Source of the DNA: Chryseobacterium gotjawalense
GTDB taxonomy: Bacteria > Bacteroidota > Bacteroidia > Flavobacteriales > Weeksellaceae
DNA: 64,000 nucleotides
Direction: 5' to 3'
NCBI RefSeq assembly: GCF_030012525.1
Contig: NZ_CP124855.1
Coordinates: 992,001-1,056,000, forward strand
The notes below the pieces were generated by a model. The model had not been told where the DNA came from. It was given only the letters and a program-made list of their open reading frames with translations, and searched no databases. A program made the position numbers and the translations under genes. Shown here piece by piece: positions 51,601 through 60,265 of the stretch (the first letter of the stretch is position 1; each line of letters starts with the position of its first letter).

Positions 51601-51766
51601 TTTATTAATATCACAAATTTTCCCAAAAATAGTGAAAATATTCAAATCTTTCTTTTAATTAAAAGACATTTTCCTTTTTGACAGCCGTTTTCTCATTTTT
51701 TTTAAAGAGTCTATCTTTGCATTTGAAAAAAAGGATTTATATTTTAAAAATTCCGAAAAACATACA

Positions 51767-52618
51767 ATGACTCTAAGGGAATACAAAATCTATTTTAAAG
51801 AACAGGTTTCTGAACTATACAGCGATTCTGAAAGTTCAGTTTTGTTCGGTATTTTCGTGCAAAATCTGATGGACCTGAATCAGGTTGAACTGAGGAAAGC
51901 GATGAATAATGAGGTTCAGGAGAAACAATCAGAAGACTTTCAAAGGATCATTGATGAATTAAAATCGGGAAAACCTTATCAGCAGATTTTGGGTGAAACC
52001 GAATTTTACGGTCTGACATTTTTCGTAGATGAACATGTTCTCATCCCAAGACCTGAAACAGAAGAACTTCTGGAGTTCGCGATTGCGAAGATAAAGGCTG
52101 GAAGTCGGAAGTCGGAAGCATTTAAAATTTTGGATATTGGAACCGGTTCCGGGATTATTCCGGTTGTTTTAAAGAAACATTTTCCCAACGCGGAAGTTTC
52201 GGCTATTGATTTTTCTGAAAACGCTTTGAAAACGGCCAGAAGAAATGCAGATTTTTATCAGGCTGAAATTCATTTTATCCATCAGGATTATCTGACCGGA
52301 AATTTGACTGAAATTTATGACGTTATTATTTCGAATCCGCCTTATATCGGGATGGAGGAAGAAGATGAAATCGCAGATTCTGTAAAAGAGTTTGAGCCGA
52401 AAATGGCGTTATTTTCTCCAACTTCAAACGCTTTAATTTTCTATGAAAAAATTGCTGAAGACTGCAAAAATCACCTCGCAGAAAATGGTTTGGTTTTTCT
52501 GGAAATCAACCAAAAATTGGGAAAAGAGACGCTGGAACTTTTTACTGATGTTTTGTCTGAAGTGGAGTTGATGAAGGATCTGTCGGGGAATGAGAGGTTT
52601 GTTTGGGGAATTTTGTGA
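51767..52618 (+). CDS. prmC: Protein-(glutamine-N5) methyltransferase PrmC
   Basis: A 283-residue methyltransferase that modifies the GGQ glutamine of release factors. The N-terminal helical domain (1-80) is followed by LIPRPETEELLEFAI, the SAM-binding ILDIGTGSGIIPVVLKKHFPNAEVSAID and the catalytic NPPY in DVIISNPPYIG. Full length. It is transcribed divergently from the NlpC lipoprotein gene. No terminator is clear before the GLPGLI array that converges on it. Confidence 0.95.
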   Translation: MTLREYKIYFKEQVSELYSDSESSVLFGIFVQNLMDLNQVELRKAMNNEVQEKQSEDFQRIIDELKSGKPYQQILGETEFYGLTFFVDEHVLIPRPETEELLEFAIAKIKAGSRKSEAFKILDIGTGSGIIPVVLKKHFPNAEVSAIDFSENALKTARRNADFYQAEIHFIHQDYLTGNLTEIYDVIISNPPYIGMEEEDEIADSVKEFEPKMALFSPTSNALIFYEKIAEDCKNHLAENGLVFLEINQKLGKETLELFTDVLSEVELMKDLSGNERFVWGIL

Positions 52619-52748
52619 ATGGTTGTTCCAGATTCTCACTAAGCGGCGAAAGCGCGTTCTCGTTGCTGTTTATTATTTTACAATTATATTCTTAAAAGCA
52701 GAGATTAACTAATTTTTTAATATAATTGTCCGCATACAAAAACATAAA

Positions 52749-53579
52749 TTATGGAAAATTTATAATTTCAGACAATTCAATGGGATTATTGTAACGTTTG
52801 ATATCTGATTGTATCCTGTTTGTCATAGTACGAAAGTCTGGATTCTTTACTTCACCCGTATTTGTTTCAATTCTAATCCCATCATCGCTTAATTTAGCCT
52901 CTTTAAATGGGTCATAATAAAAATCGAGATAGAGTTTATTAAGTTGCAATTTGCTAATTAAAGTTGCCGTTTTTTCATTGAATAAAATTGTTTTATTGTT
53001 TTGTAATTTTTCAAACGTAAATTCAAAATTATTCTTGGTGTCTGCCATATAAATAATTAATCCAGGCAATCCTTGAAACACATAGGGTCCCTTTTGCAAT
53101 GAAATATCGGTAGTAAACCAAGCGATCCATTCACGTCCCTTATAGTTCAAAGTAGCTTTTTGGCAGTTAAAATTACCAATTTGTTTTGTTGCAGATTGTA
53201 CTTTCCAATTCAGCATTGTTATATTCTCACTTGTTTTAAAAACATTCCCAAAAAGAATTCTATAAAACTTATCAATCACCTTTTTATTGCGATCTATTTT
53301 AACAGTAAAATCGTAATCTATGAATTTATCGCCACTTTCAAATGATTTTTTATTACTTACTTCCGTAATAGAATCACTTTTGTACATTCGATAGGAGTGG
53401 AACAAGTCATAATCCTTGTTGCTATCTAAAATCATAATTTTATCGTACAATTTACTTGCAGTGGAGTCACTTTTATAACTCATTTTATAAAAAACTCTAA
53501 TATCTTGAGCATAAGAAAACTTACACATAAAGAAAAATAATAAGCCTATTTTTAATTTTATAGGAAATGTTTTTAACAT
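52749..53579 (-). CDS. GLPGLI family protein 9 (last in the array)
   Basis: A 276-residue exported protein with a signal peptide (cleavage near AYAQ). The family core reads CQKATLNYKGREWIAWFTTDISLQKGPYVFQGLPGLIIYMADTKNNFEF. The family is defined by that GLPGLI motif and is of unknown function. It has the shared N-terminal KMSYKSDSTASKLYDKIMILD and the C-terminal NNPIELSEI ending. In this copy Glu replaces the Arg-x-Trp usual spacing (GREW) and the motif is preceded by KGPYVF rather than DGPYKF. It is the end of the minus-strand run. Confidence 0.9.
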   Translation of the reverse strand: MLKTFPIKLKIGLLFFFMCKFSYAQDIRVFYKMSYKSDSTASKLYDKIMILDSNKDYDLFHSYRMYKSDSITEVSNKKSFESGDKFIDYDFTVKIDRNKKVIDKFYRILFGNVFKTSENITMLNWKVQSATKQIGNFNCQKATLNYKGREWIAWFTTDISLQKGPYVFQGLPGLIIYMADTKNNFEFTFEKLQNNKTILFNEKTATLISKLQLNKLYLDFYYDPFKEAKLSDDGIRIETNTGEVKNPDFRTMTNRIQSDIKRYNNPIELSEIINFP

Positions 53580-53613
53580 AAATAGTTATTAAATTTTTGA
53601 AATTTGAAAATTG

Positions 53614-54453
53614 TTAGAGTAAAATTTCAATCTGATTATTATCTTTTGCAAGTTCTTCCTGAGCATGAGCCTCATTATCTCTCAAGTACTTTTGTTTATC
53701 TTCTTCATCCTTAAAATAAACTTCTCCTCGAAAAACTTTTTGTTTTAAAAGAAGTCCGGGTTCTTTTCGATCAGCTAACACTGACTTAAAATAGGAATCG
53801 AAGGACAGATTCATAGCCTGAAGATATGATTTTTGACCCAATAATTTGTAGGCATTAGATTCTATTTTTTCAAGGCCAAACAGCTCAAAATTGTGACTGT
53901 TAGTGACATCAGAAATTTTAAGAATTAAACCTGGTAATCCGGAAAATTTGTAAGGTCCATCAGAAAAAGGGATATCATTTGTAAACCAGGCATTCCAAAT
54001 TCTACCGCCAAACTCCGTAGTTGCTTTTTGAACTGAATAGATCAACACACTATCTTTCTCATTGGTGATTTTCCAGTCAAATTTGCGTTGATCCTTAACC
54101 TTAGAAACTGGAACTATCGTATGATTGCGCGTGTAGAAAAAAATTTCTTTATGTTCTAATTTCTTTTCTATTACATATTGAGTTCTAATAGATGAATTCG
54201 GCATCATCCAATTTCCTTTAATTGTATTTGCTGCCATTACTGAATCTGATTTTAATTTGATTTGAGAAAAGAAAACAGATTCCTTTTTATCTATATCAAG
54301 TTCCAGAACCATTAATTCATCCAAAACATTTTGTTTATTCAGTGAATCAGGAATGGATTTGTAGTTGTAATAAAACCTAACTCGTTGAGCCTGAAGTGCG
54401 GAAGAAATTAAAATTAGGGAAAATATTAATAGAATTATAGGTTTGTTTGTCAT
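53614..54453 (-). CDS. GLPGLI family protein 8
   Basis: A 279-residue exported protein (signal peptide to about residue 22, LQAQ). It has VQKATTEFGGRIWNAWFTNDIPFSDGPYKFSGLPGLILKISDVTNSHNFELFG and ends NNQIEILL. The N-terminal region RFYNYKSIPDSLNKQNVLDELMVLELDIDKKESVFF and the later GEVYFKDEEDKQKYLRD block closely resemble the array's gene at 62041, so these two form a subgroup at opposite ends of the cluster. Confidence 0.9.
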   Translation of the reverse strand: MTNKPIILLIFSLILISSALQAQRVRFYYNYKSIPDSLNKQNVLDELMVLELDIDKKESVFFSQIKLKSDSVMAANTIKGNWMMPNSSIRTQYVIEKKLEHKEIFFYTRNHTIVPVSKVKDQRKFDWKITNEKDSVLIYSVQKATTEFGGRIWNAWFTNDIPFSDGPYKFSGLPGLILKISDVTNSHNFELFGLEKIESNAYKLLGQKSYLQAMNLSFDSYFKSVLADRKEPGLLLKQKVFRGEVYFKDEEDKQKYLRDNEAHAQEELAKDNNQIEILL

Positions 54454-54515
54454 TGTACTTTTTACAATTACTTTTTCGATTAGTGAAGTTTCGATTGATT
54501 AAAACAGACACAAGA

Positions 54516-55343
54516 TTAATGTTTTAATAAATCAATTTCTAAGATATTATTATCTTTCTTTAATTTATCTTTTTCTATCTTTGAAATTTCTAACCAAAGT
54601 TCTGTTCCTGTTTTCATATTTCCATTACGATCAGGCTGATCGGGAATACTTCCCAGTAAATCTGCTGCTGGATTATCACGGTATTCTTTAAACTTTCTTT
54701 TAAACATTTTATAGTCTATCGCTGGTAGATCTTTTAAACTGACGGAGGAGGGATAGACAAAGTTTTCAGTAGCGTTTTTTACACCTATTAATTCAAATAC
54801 ATGTTGGTCTTTTTCATCTGCAACTTTTACAATAAGTCCAGGTAATCCACGAAATTTATAGGGTCCATCGGTAAAAAGAATATCCCTGGTGAAATAAGCA
54901 ATCCATTTTCTACCTCCGAAAGTTGTTGTTGCCTTTTGGACTTTAAACCCGAGTATTTCAGCAAATTCTGATTCTAATTTCCAGTTAATCTTACGGTTAT
55001 CTTTTAATACAAATGGCGACACTCCTAAAGTAAGCTTATGATCAAGTGTTTTAACATTTGGATATTTAAGAATTCTGTACGTCGTAATATATTCACTTTG
55101 AGAATATCGGGGATCATTGTCTCCCTTAATTCTTCTATCTAAAAGTGTGGAATCAATTTTCATTTTTTCTAAACTATAAAACTCCGATCGATCTTTATCA
55201 ATGTTTAAAATCATTAGTTGAGAAACCTTCTTTTCTGTTGCAGTTGAATCTGGTATAAATTGGTATTGATATGTGAAAATTTGACTATGAATAACTGAAT
55301 AATTAATTAATAAAAAGAGAAAAGGTAAAAGAGGTTTTTTCAT
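54516..55343 (-). CDS. GLPGLI family protein 7
   Basis: A 275-residue exported protein (signal to about residue 20). Core: VQKATTTFGGRKWIAYFTRDILFTDGPYKFRGLPGLIVKVADEKDQHVFELIG. Its C-terminal part, LLGSIPDQPDRNGNMKTGTELWLEISKIEKDKLKKDNNILEIDLLKH, is the same type as the pseudogene at 57557-58037 (LIGRIPDQRNADGKFRTGTEI..NNIIEIDLLK). The two are thus close relatives. Confidence 0.9.
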   Translation of the reverse strand: MKKPLLPFLFLLINYSVIHSQIFTYQYQFIPDSTATEKKVSQLMILNIDKDRSEFYSLEKMKIDSTLLDRRIKGDNDPRYSQSEYITTYRILKYPNVKTLDHKLTLGVSPFVLKDNRKINWKLESEFAEILGFKVQKATTTFGGRKWIAYFTRDILFTDGPYKFRGLPGLIVKVADEKDQHVFELIGVKNATENFVYPSSVSLKDLPAIDYKMFKRKFKEYRDNPAADLLGSIPDQPDRNGNMKTGTELWLEISKIEKDKLKKDNNILEIDLLKH

Positions 55344-55463
55344 AATATTGAAAATATAAATTTTACTGAAAGATAATTGAAAATATTATCTCACGAAGAT
55401 TAGATTAGACTTAGATAAATGCTCGTTTTTAATTGAATCTAAACTTAATAATTTGAGCCTTTT

Positions 55464-56327
55464 TCACTGATATAGTGATAATTCTAAAAAATTATTATTT
55501 CTCTTCAGTTTTTCTTTAGCTTGTTGATCTCTAATTTTTAGGATTTCCTGCTTTGAAAGCTCCCTTCCTGTATTATCAAACATCTGTAGTTTTGCTTCTG
55601 AATTCTGGGAAAAGATTTGACGTATCTTTTTTGTAGGATCATTAGTATATTCTTTCCAAATCTGGGTGAATTTTTTAGCAGAAATTTCCACTGGCCTGAC
55701 TTTTGAGTCACCATTGACAGTTGGATTTATAGTGATTTTTTTACTTCCTACAAATTTAAATATATGATCTCCTTTTTCATCTTCAATGTTTAGAATTAGT
55801 CCCGGTAAACCATTAAATTTATAAGGCCCGTCTTGGATTGCTATCTCTGTAGTAAACCAGGCAATCCATTTTCTTCCGCCAAATTCAGTCATTGCTTTTT
55901 GGGCTTTGAAACCTTCAATTTCTTTATTATCAGCCAGAATATTCCAACTTAATTTATCTGTATTAAGTACAGAAAATTCATCACCGTTAATCGCGGTGTG
56001 GAGATTTGTTTCAAAATTTGGGTATTTTTTGGTCACCGAATAGTCAATTTTGTAGTTTAATGGGATGTTTGAAATATCCATATTACGTGATTTCATTGAC
56101 TCTGCTCTTTTCATCTCAACATTTATAAGCGAATCATATATAAATTTTTCGTTACTATAAAAATTGGAACCTTCTCTCGTAATATCTAAATTCATCAACT
56201 CTTTTTCAATTAAATTTCTATTCAAAGAATCCATCTTAAACGAATACTCATATCCAATTCTGTAATTTTGGGAGAATAACGAAGCGGATACTATAGAGAA
56301 AATAAAAAGGATACTAGATTTTTGCAT
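55464..56327 (-). CDS. GLPGLI family protein 6
   Basis: A 287-residue exported protein with a signal peptide (ASLFSQ, about residue 19). Core: AQKAMTEFGGRKWIAWFTTEIAIQDGPYKFNGLPGLILNIEDEKGDHIFKFVG. It continues with PTKKIRQIFSQNSEAKLQMFDNTGRELSKQEILKIRDQQAKEKLKRNNNFLELSLYQ, which is the IPDQ-type C-terminal layout in a diverged form. All family landmarks are intact. Confidence 0.9.
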   Translation of the reverse strand: MQKSSILFIFSIVSASLFSQNYRIGYEYSFKMDSLNRNLIEKELMNLDITREGSNFYSNEKFIYDSLINVEMKRAESMKSRNMDISNIPLNYKIDYSVTKKYPNFETNLHTAINGDEFSVLNTDKLSWNILADNKEIEGFKAQKAMTEFGGRKWIAWFTTEIAIQDGPYKFNGLPGLILNIEDEKGDHIFKFVGSKKITINPTVNGDSKVRPVEISAKKFTQIWKEYTNDPTKKIRQIFSQNSEAKLQMFDNTGRELSKQEILKIRDQQAKEKLKRNNNFLELSLYQ

Positions 56328-56423
56328 TGTATGTTTTTATTTGAGAATATTTTCATCAACTAATGACTGTATATTTCCGGGAATAAGATCTTGAAAATCA
56401 TCCATTTTAGTGAAGGATGGTTC

Positions 56424-56690
56424 TTAATTATCACTAAATTCCGGTTTAATAATGTAAATATTTTGAACCAATTCGTATTTGTAAGAAAAGCCTTTTTGAG
56501 ATATTTTGGACGTGTAATATTTTGCGATCGATTTCAAATCTTTAAGTTTGAAATTTGTGCCAGTAAAACTTTCGGTGATATAATGATTTGTTACTTCAGA
56601 TTTTAAGCCTAAAATCGATTGCTTTTTTGTCTTTAATGGTGAATTATAAGTATTAAGCAGGAAAAAGCTTGGGATAAGTATTTTATTCAT
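56424..56690 (-). CDS. Small exported protein of unknown function
   Basis: An 88-residue protein that starts with a probable signal peptide (MNKILIPSFFLLNTYNS) and has no family that I recognise. The body includes GLKSEVTNHYITESFTGTNFKLKDLKSIAKYYTSKISQKGFSYKYELVQNIYIIKPEF. It is not a GLPGLI protein: it has no GPYxF or QKA core. It sits between GLPGLI gene 6 and a GLPGLI pseudogene. It may be a remnant of a larger gene or a small secreted partner. Confidence 0.5.
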   Translation of the reverse strand: MNKILIPSFFLLNTYNSPLKTKKQSILGLKSEVTNHYITESFTGTNFKLKDLKSIAKYYTSKISQKGFSYKYELVQNIYIIKPEFSDN

Positions 56691-56736
56691 GTTTTTTTTA
56701 AGTATAAATCGATATTCTAAATTTTCATTTAATAGT

Positions 56737-57096
56737 TTATTTTTTATATTCTATCTTATAATTTAACTCAATGGGATTGTTATTTTCTCTCATCTGCTTT
56801 TGAATATTTTCCGTTAACTGTTTTAAATTCATATCAACAGGGTTGCCGTTTTCGTCGGCTACTTTGTACTTCATACCTTTGCTCTTAATTTCAGAAAACG
56901 GATGTGAATAATAATCTTTTTGTAACTTGTTGTAGTTCTCCCAACTTATTTCTTTTCCTTTTCTCAGATTGAACATTGTATTACCATTATGAATAGGCTC
57001 CGTCTTGAACTGGTATTTTGGGATCAAACCAGGCAATCCAATTTCTACCTCCATATTTCACAGTCGCTTTCTGACACTCCATCATCCCGCCCATTT
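56737..57096 (-). pseudogene. GLPGLI pseudogene with internal deletion over the namesake motif
   Basis: It is a truncated near copy of the gene at 60266, starting within its KMGEMECQK region with no signal peptide. About 83 bp are deleted right after DGPY, removing the real GLPGLI motif and the next strand and shifting the frame. The open frame from 57054 to 56737 begins in the wrong frame, where the NWIAWF codons read IGLPGLI, and returns to the proper frame after the deletion (HNGNTMFNLRKGKEI...). Automated annotation may call it a GLPGLI protein; it is a broken gene. Confidence 0.8.
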
Positions 57097-57100
57097 CTCT

Positions 57101-57523
57101 TTATTTTCTTTTTATTTCTATTGGTAAAGCAACAATATCAATTACATTTTCTCCTTGTTTGTTTTTTCCTGCCGTCCATTTTTTTTGTTGTGTAATATTC
57201 TGAATTGTTTTCTTCAATTCGTTATTAAAATTTTCATCACTTCCATAAGTTGAAATATTTAGAACTTCTCCATCGTTTTCAATTTTTAAAATTATTTTGG
57301 CTTTATAAGTTTTGTTTGTTTCTAAACCAGTCCTATCAATGTTAGCTTTTATTTCCTCAATGAATTTCTTATTTCCTGTCGGATATTGTGCAGGAAATGT
57401 AATATTTGGTGGTGGTGGAACATTTAAATCTTGCGGCTGTTTAGACTCAAATTCATTCCTCACTGTTTGCGATATTCCAAATTGAAAGGATAGAAGTGAG
57501 ATAATGATAATAATTTTTTGCAT
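57101..57523 (-). CDS. Exported protein with TonB C-terminal-like domain
   Basis: A 140-residue protein reading from the ATG at 57523 (MQKIIIIISLLSFQFGISQ), which gives a normal signal peptide; the longer frame begins unconvincingly. After a proline-rich PPPPNITFPAQYPTG segment, the domain YKAKIILKIENDGEVLNISTYGSDENFNNELKKTIQNITQQKKWTAGKNKQGENVIDIVALPIEI resembles the TonB C-terminal fold. It lacks the usual inner-membrane anchor helix retained in TonB, so it is probably periplasmic. It sits inside the GLPGLI array between two GLPGLI pseudogenes. Confidence 0.72.
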   Translation of the reverse strand: MQKIIIIISLLSFQFGISQTVRNEFESKQPQDLNVPPPPNITFPAQYPTGNKKFIEEIKANIDRTGLETNKTYKAKIILKIENDGEVLNISTYGSDENFNNELKKTIQNITQQKKWTAGKNKQGENVIDIVALPIEIKRK

Positions 57524-57556
57524 ATCGTTAGTTTTTAGACGGTTTTTCCCCAGCAA

Positions 57557-58037
57557 TTACTTTAATAAATCAATTTCTATTATATTATTATCTCTGCTGA
57601 TTCTTTCAAGTAGATTTTTCTCTATTTCCCGTATGATTTCTGTGCCTGTTCGAAATTTACCGTCCGCATTTCTTTGATCAGGTATCCTTCCAATTAAGCT
57701 CGCGGGGTTCTTTCTGTAATTTTGATATGCTTTTGCATATTGGGGGAAAGTGATATTAACTTCCCTATAATTTTTTACATCTGGATAAATAAAAGCAGTT
57801 TCACTATTTTGAATTCCTTTCAATTCGAAAATATGATTTTGCTTTTCATCCTCAACTTTTAAAATCAATCCCGGTAAACTTTTAAACTTATACGGTCCGT
57901 CTTGAATGGAAATATCTGCTGCAAACCAGACACTCCATTTTCGTCCACCATATTCAGTGGTTGCTTTTTGAACTTTGTGATCTAAAATATTTGAAAACTC
58001 GTTGATGAGTTCCCACTTAAAGTTAATTTCTTTTTCA
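57557..58037 (-). pseudogene. N-terminally truncated GLPGLI pseudogene
   Basis: The reading frame is open from about 58037 to 57557 but has no start codon or signal peptide at its beginning. It starts YEKEINFKWELINEF and has lost roughly the first 100-plus residues. The core reads VQKATTEYGGRKWSVWFAADISIQDGPYKFKSLPGLILKVEDEKQNHIFELKG, so the motif has drifted to KSLPGLI. The remainder is intact (IPDQ...NNIIEIDLLK). An internal ATG at 57868 is only a chance start. The gap to the stop of the gene at 58049 is 11 nt. Confidence 0.82.
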
Positions 58038-58048
58038 TATTAAAAATA

Positions 58049-58876
58049 TTAATCGTATTGTATTGCACTATCTAAGTTAATAGGATTATTGAATTTTTTA
58101 ATTGCCTGCCGAAGCGTTTTGTTTATTTCGCGTGAGTTATTGGGATTTACGATTGTGCCATCATTTAGAAAAAATTCCGATTTTTGTGATGAACCCTTAG
58201 CATTTTTAATAAAATCAATAGGAGATTGATAGTATTTTAATTTTGTGTTTTTATATTTCTCCCAGTTTACCGGCACACTTCTTTGCTTTGCTACTTTTAA
58301 ATATTGATTCTCGGCGTTATTTTTTAGATTTTGAGAATTCACCAATTCAAACTTGTAATTTCCATTGTCATCAAATAACTCTACAATTAGACCAGGTAAA
58401 CCATGAAATTTATAAGGACCTACTTGAAACGGTATTTCCTCGGTGAACCATGCAGTCCAATGCCTTCCACCCCAATAAGTTTGAGCTTTTTGTAAGTTCA
58501 AGGTTTTAACTACTTTCGTTTCGTTTGTGAGCGTCCATGATTGAAGGTCTTTAGATTTTAAATTTATAATGGTGTTCTCTAATAAATCATACTCTTCAAA
58601 ATTATTAAACCCAATGATGTGTGTTACTATTGAGGAGGGTTTGAGTTTTAAGGTTTCTGGAAAAGGAATATTATTTACAATGAGTGAGTCAGCAATAAAA
58701 TAATCTCGGGTGTAGTAATCGACTGCTTTCCCATTTATATCCAAATGATAATTTTCCTTAGTTTTTACATTTGACGTAGAATCTTTCTTATATTCTACAT
58801 CATAAATAAATCTCTTTGTTTGAGCGTTGTAAGAAATTACGATTAAAAATAAAATAAAAAGTAGCTTATTCCTCAT
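58049..58876 (-). CDS. GLPGLI family protein 5
   Basis: A 275-residue exported protein (signal peptide to about residue 18). Core: LQKAQTYWGGRHWTAWFTEEIPFQVGPYKFHGLPGLIVELFDDNGNYKFELVN. Here Cys/Val before QKA is replaced by Leu, and a tyrosine-tryptophan pair precedes GGR. The C-terminus, REINKTLRQAIKKFNNPINLDSAIQYD, retains the NNPI ending. Its start overlaps the end of the CarboxypepD_reg-like gene by 11 nt, so translation of the two is coupled, a hint of shared function. Confidence 0.9.
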   Translation of the reverse strand: MRNKLLFILFLIVISYNAQTKRFIYDVEYKKDSTSNVKTKENYHLDINGKAVDYYTRDYFIADSLIVNNIPFPETLKLKPSSIVTHIIGFNNFEEYDLLENTIINLKSKDLQSWTLTNETKVVKTLNLQKAQTYWGGRHWTAWFTEEIPFQVGPYKFHGLPGLIVELFDDNGNYKFELVNSQNLKNNAENQYLKVAKQRSVPVNWEKYKNTKLKYYQSPIDFIKNAKGSSQKSEFFLNDGTIVNPNNSREINKTLRQAIKKFNNPINLDSAIQYD

Positions 58877-60032
58877 TAATATCTTGTTTTAAAAATTCTT
58901 GTTCTTTTACAGTCAATAAAATTACATCTTCTCTGGGTTTTTCATTTACTAAATTATTCCAAATCTGTTTGGTGAAATCAACTTTATTACTAACTCCGAG
59001 TTCCCTCGTTGGTAAAAAACTTTGATAAATGATTTCTCTGGAAAAATTCTTTTTATGTTTTATATTATCTGTTGTAATGTAACTATCGCTTTGGGTTTTG
59101 GAAAATGAAGGTATATATTTATCTTCATTCTTGTAAAACTCAAATATATTTTGTCCATTTCCGGGTTTAAATTCGTGCTCAATGTTATTTTTATCTTTGA
59201 ATTTATACGGAGTAACAACAGATTGGTCATAATTTAATTCAAAATAAGTTATCACTTTATCAACCTTATTATAGGTGAAATTTCCGAATAATTTTATACC
59301 GGATTGGGAAGTTGCATTGAAGGAAATGTTTTGAAGTCCATTATTTTCGTTTGTCAAATTACCGGAGTATTTGGTTCCTTTTCCATTTAAAAAATTTAAA
59401 AATTTTTCTAAACTGTAATTGAAAAAAAGCGTTCCCAAGAATTCTTTTGAAGCACTTATATCTGCATTATTCATTTCATCTTTCTTATCATCAGCAATTT
59501 TCAAGAATCTAATATTGTTTAATTCCAGCTGAATAAAATCATCGTATTTTTTTTGATCAGCTTTCTTCCTGTTGTATAAATTAGATTTAGTCCAAAGATT
59601 GGCCTCTGCAATTAAAAGAAAATAAATACTATCGTCTTCTATATTTTTTTGTTTGTAGACTATGTCATAAATCGAACTTTTATTAAAATATAATTTAGAA
59701 TAATTTTCAGAAACATTTTCAAGAATTGTTTTAAAGTCAACTGCTTTAATTTGAACTTCATCAATACTTTGATATAATGGTGTAAGCTTAATTTCTGTAG
59801 TTATATTTGAAATTGTCTCAGATTTGTAACCGAATGCTGAGATTGAAATATTTTGTATCGGCTTTTGTAATAATGCGAAACCATCAGAGTTACTATAAGT
59901 AACTTCATTTGAAAGAATAATTCTTGCATTTGATATTGGTAGGTCGCTTTCAGCATCAACAATTTTTAATTTTACGCTTTGTGAATTACAAAAATTAAAA
60001 ATCACAAATGGAATTAAAATGTAGACTTTCAT
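58866..60032 (-). CDS. CarboxypepD_reg-like domain protein
   Basis: A 388-residue exported protein with a signal peptide (cleavage near NSQS). Residues about 19-95 form a carboxypeptidase-regulatory (transthyretin-like) beta domain: KLKIVDAESDLPISNARIILSNEVTYSNSDGFALLQ. The rest, with repeated strand-forming segments such as LLIAEANLWTKSNLYNR and ISFNATSQSGIKLFGNFTYNKVDKVITYFELNYD, is of unknown fold and resembles domains seen beside GLPGLI genes. It lacks a TonB-dependent receptor barrel and plug. It is coupled to the GLPGLI gene at 58049 by overlap. Confidence 0.78.
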   Translation of the reverse strand: MKVYILIPFVIFNFCNSQSVKLKIVDAESDLPISNARIILSNEVTYSNSDGFALLQKPIQNISISAFGYKSETISNITTEIKLTPLYQSIDEVQIKAVDFKTILENVSENYSKLYFNKSSIYDIVYKQKNIEDDSIYFLLIAEANLWTKSNLYNRKKADQKKYDDFIQLELNNIRFLKIADDKKDEMNNADISASKEFLGTLFFNYSLEKFLNFLNGKGTKYSGNLTNENNGLQNISFNATSQSGIKLFGNFTYNKVDKVITYFELNYDQSVVTPYKFKDKNNIEHEFKPGNGQNIFEFYKNEDKYIPSFSKTQSDSYITTDNIKHKKNFSREIIYQSFLPTRELGVSNKVDFTKQIWNNLVNEKPREDVILLTVKEQEFLKQDINEE

Positions 60033-60265
60033 TTATTAATTTTATTATTTTACCTACTCGTTAGCTTTTCGGATTCCGCTTTAATTTTATATAAGAGTAG
60101 TGATTATTTCATTCGAAATCATATTTCATTAAAAAAAAATCATCTTGACGTTTATACTTTAATAAATCAATGTATTATTTATAACTGTTATGAAATTAAA
60201 ACTGGTGAAAAAAACCAAGAAAATTATACCACATTTTTAGCATAGTTCTATATTTTCAGAAGTTT
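60033..60265. other. Intergenic AT-rich gap in the GLPGLI array
   Basis: No gene is seen. The stretch splits the array and presumably holds the promoter of the 60032 gene and an end region for the next one. It is strongly AT-rich with no clear repeat. Confidence 0.35.

Noticed and set aside
56737-57054. Calling this 105-residue frame an intact GLPGLI protein
   Set aside because: The motif is out of frame relative to the family, and the signal peptide and true motif are missing.
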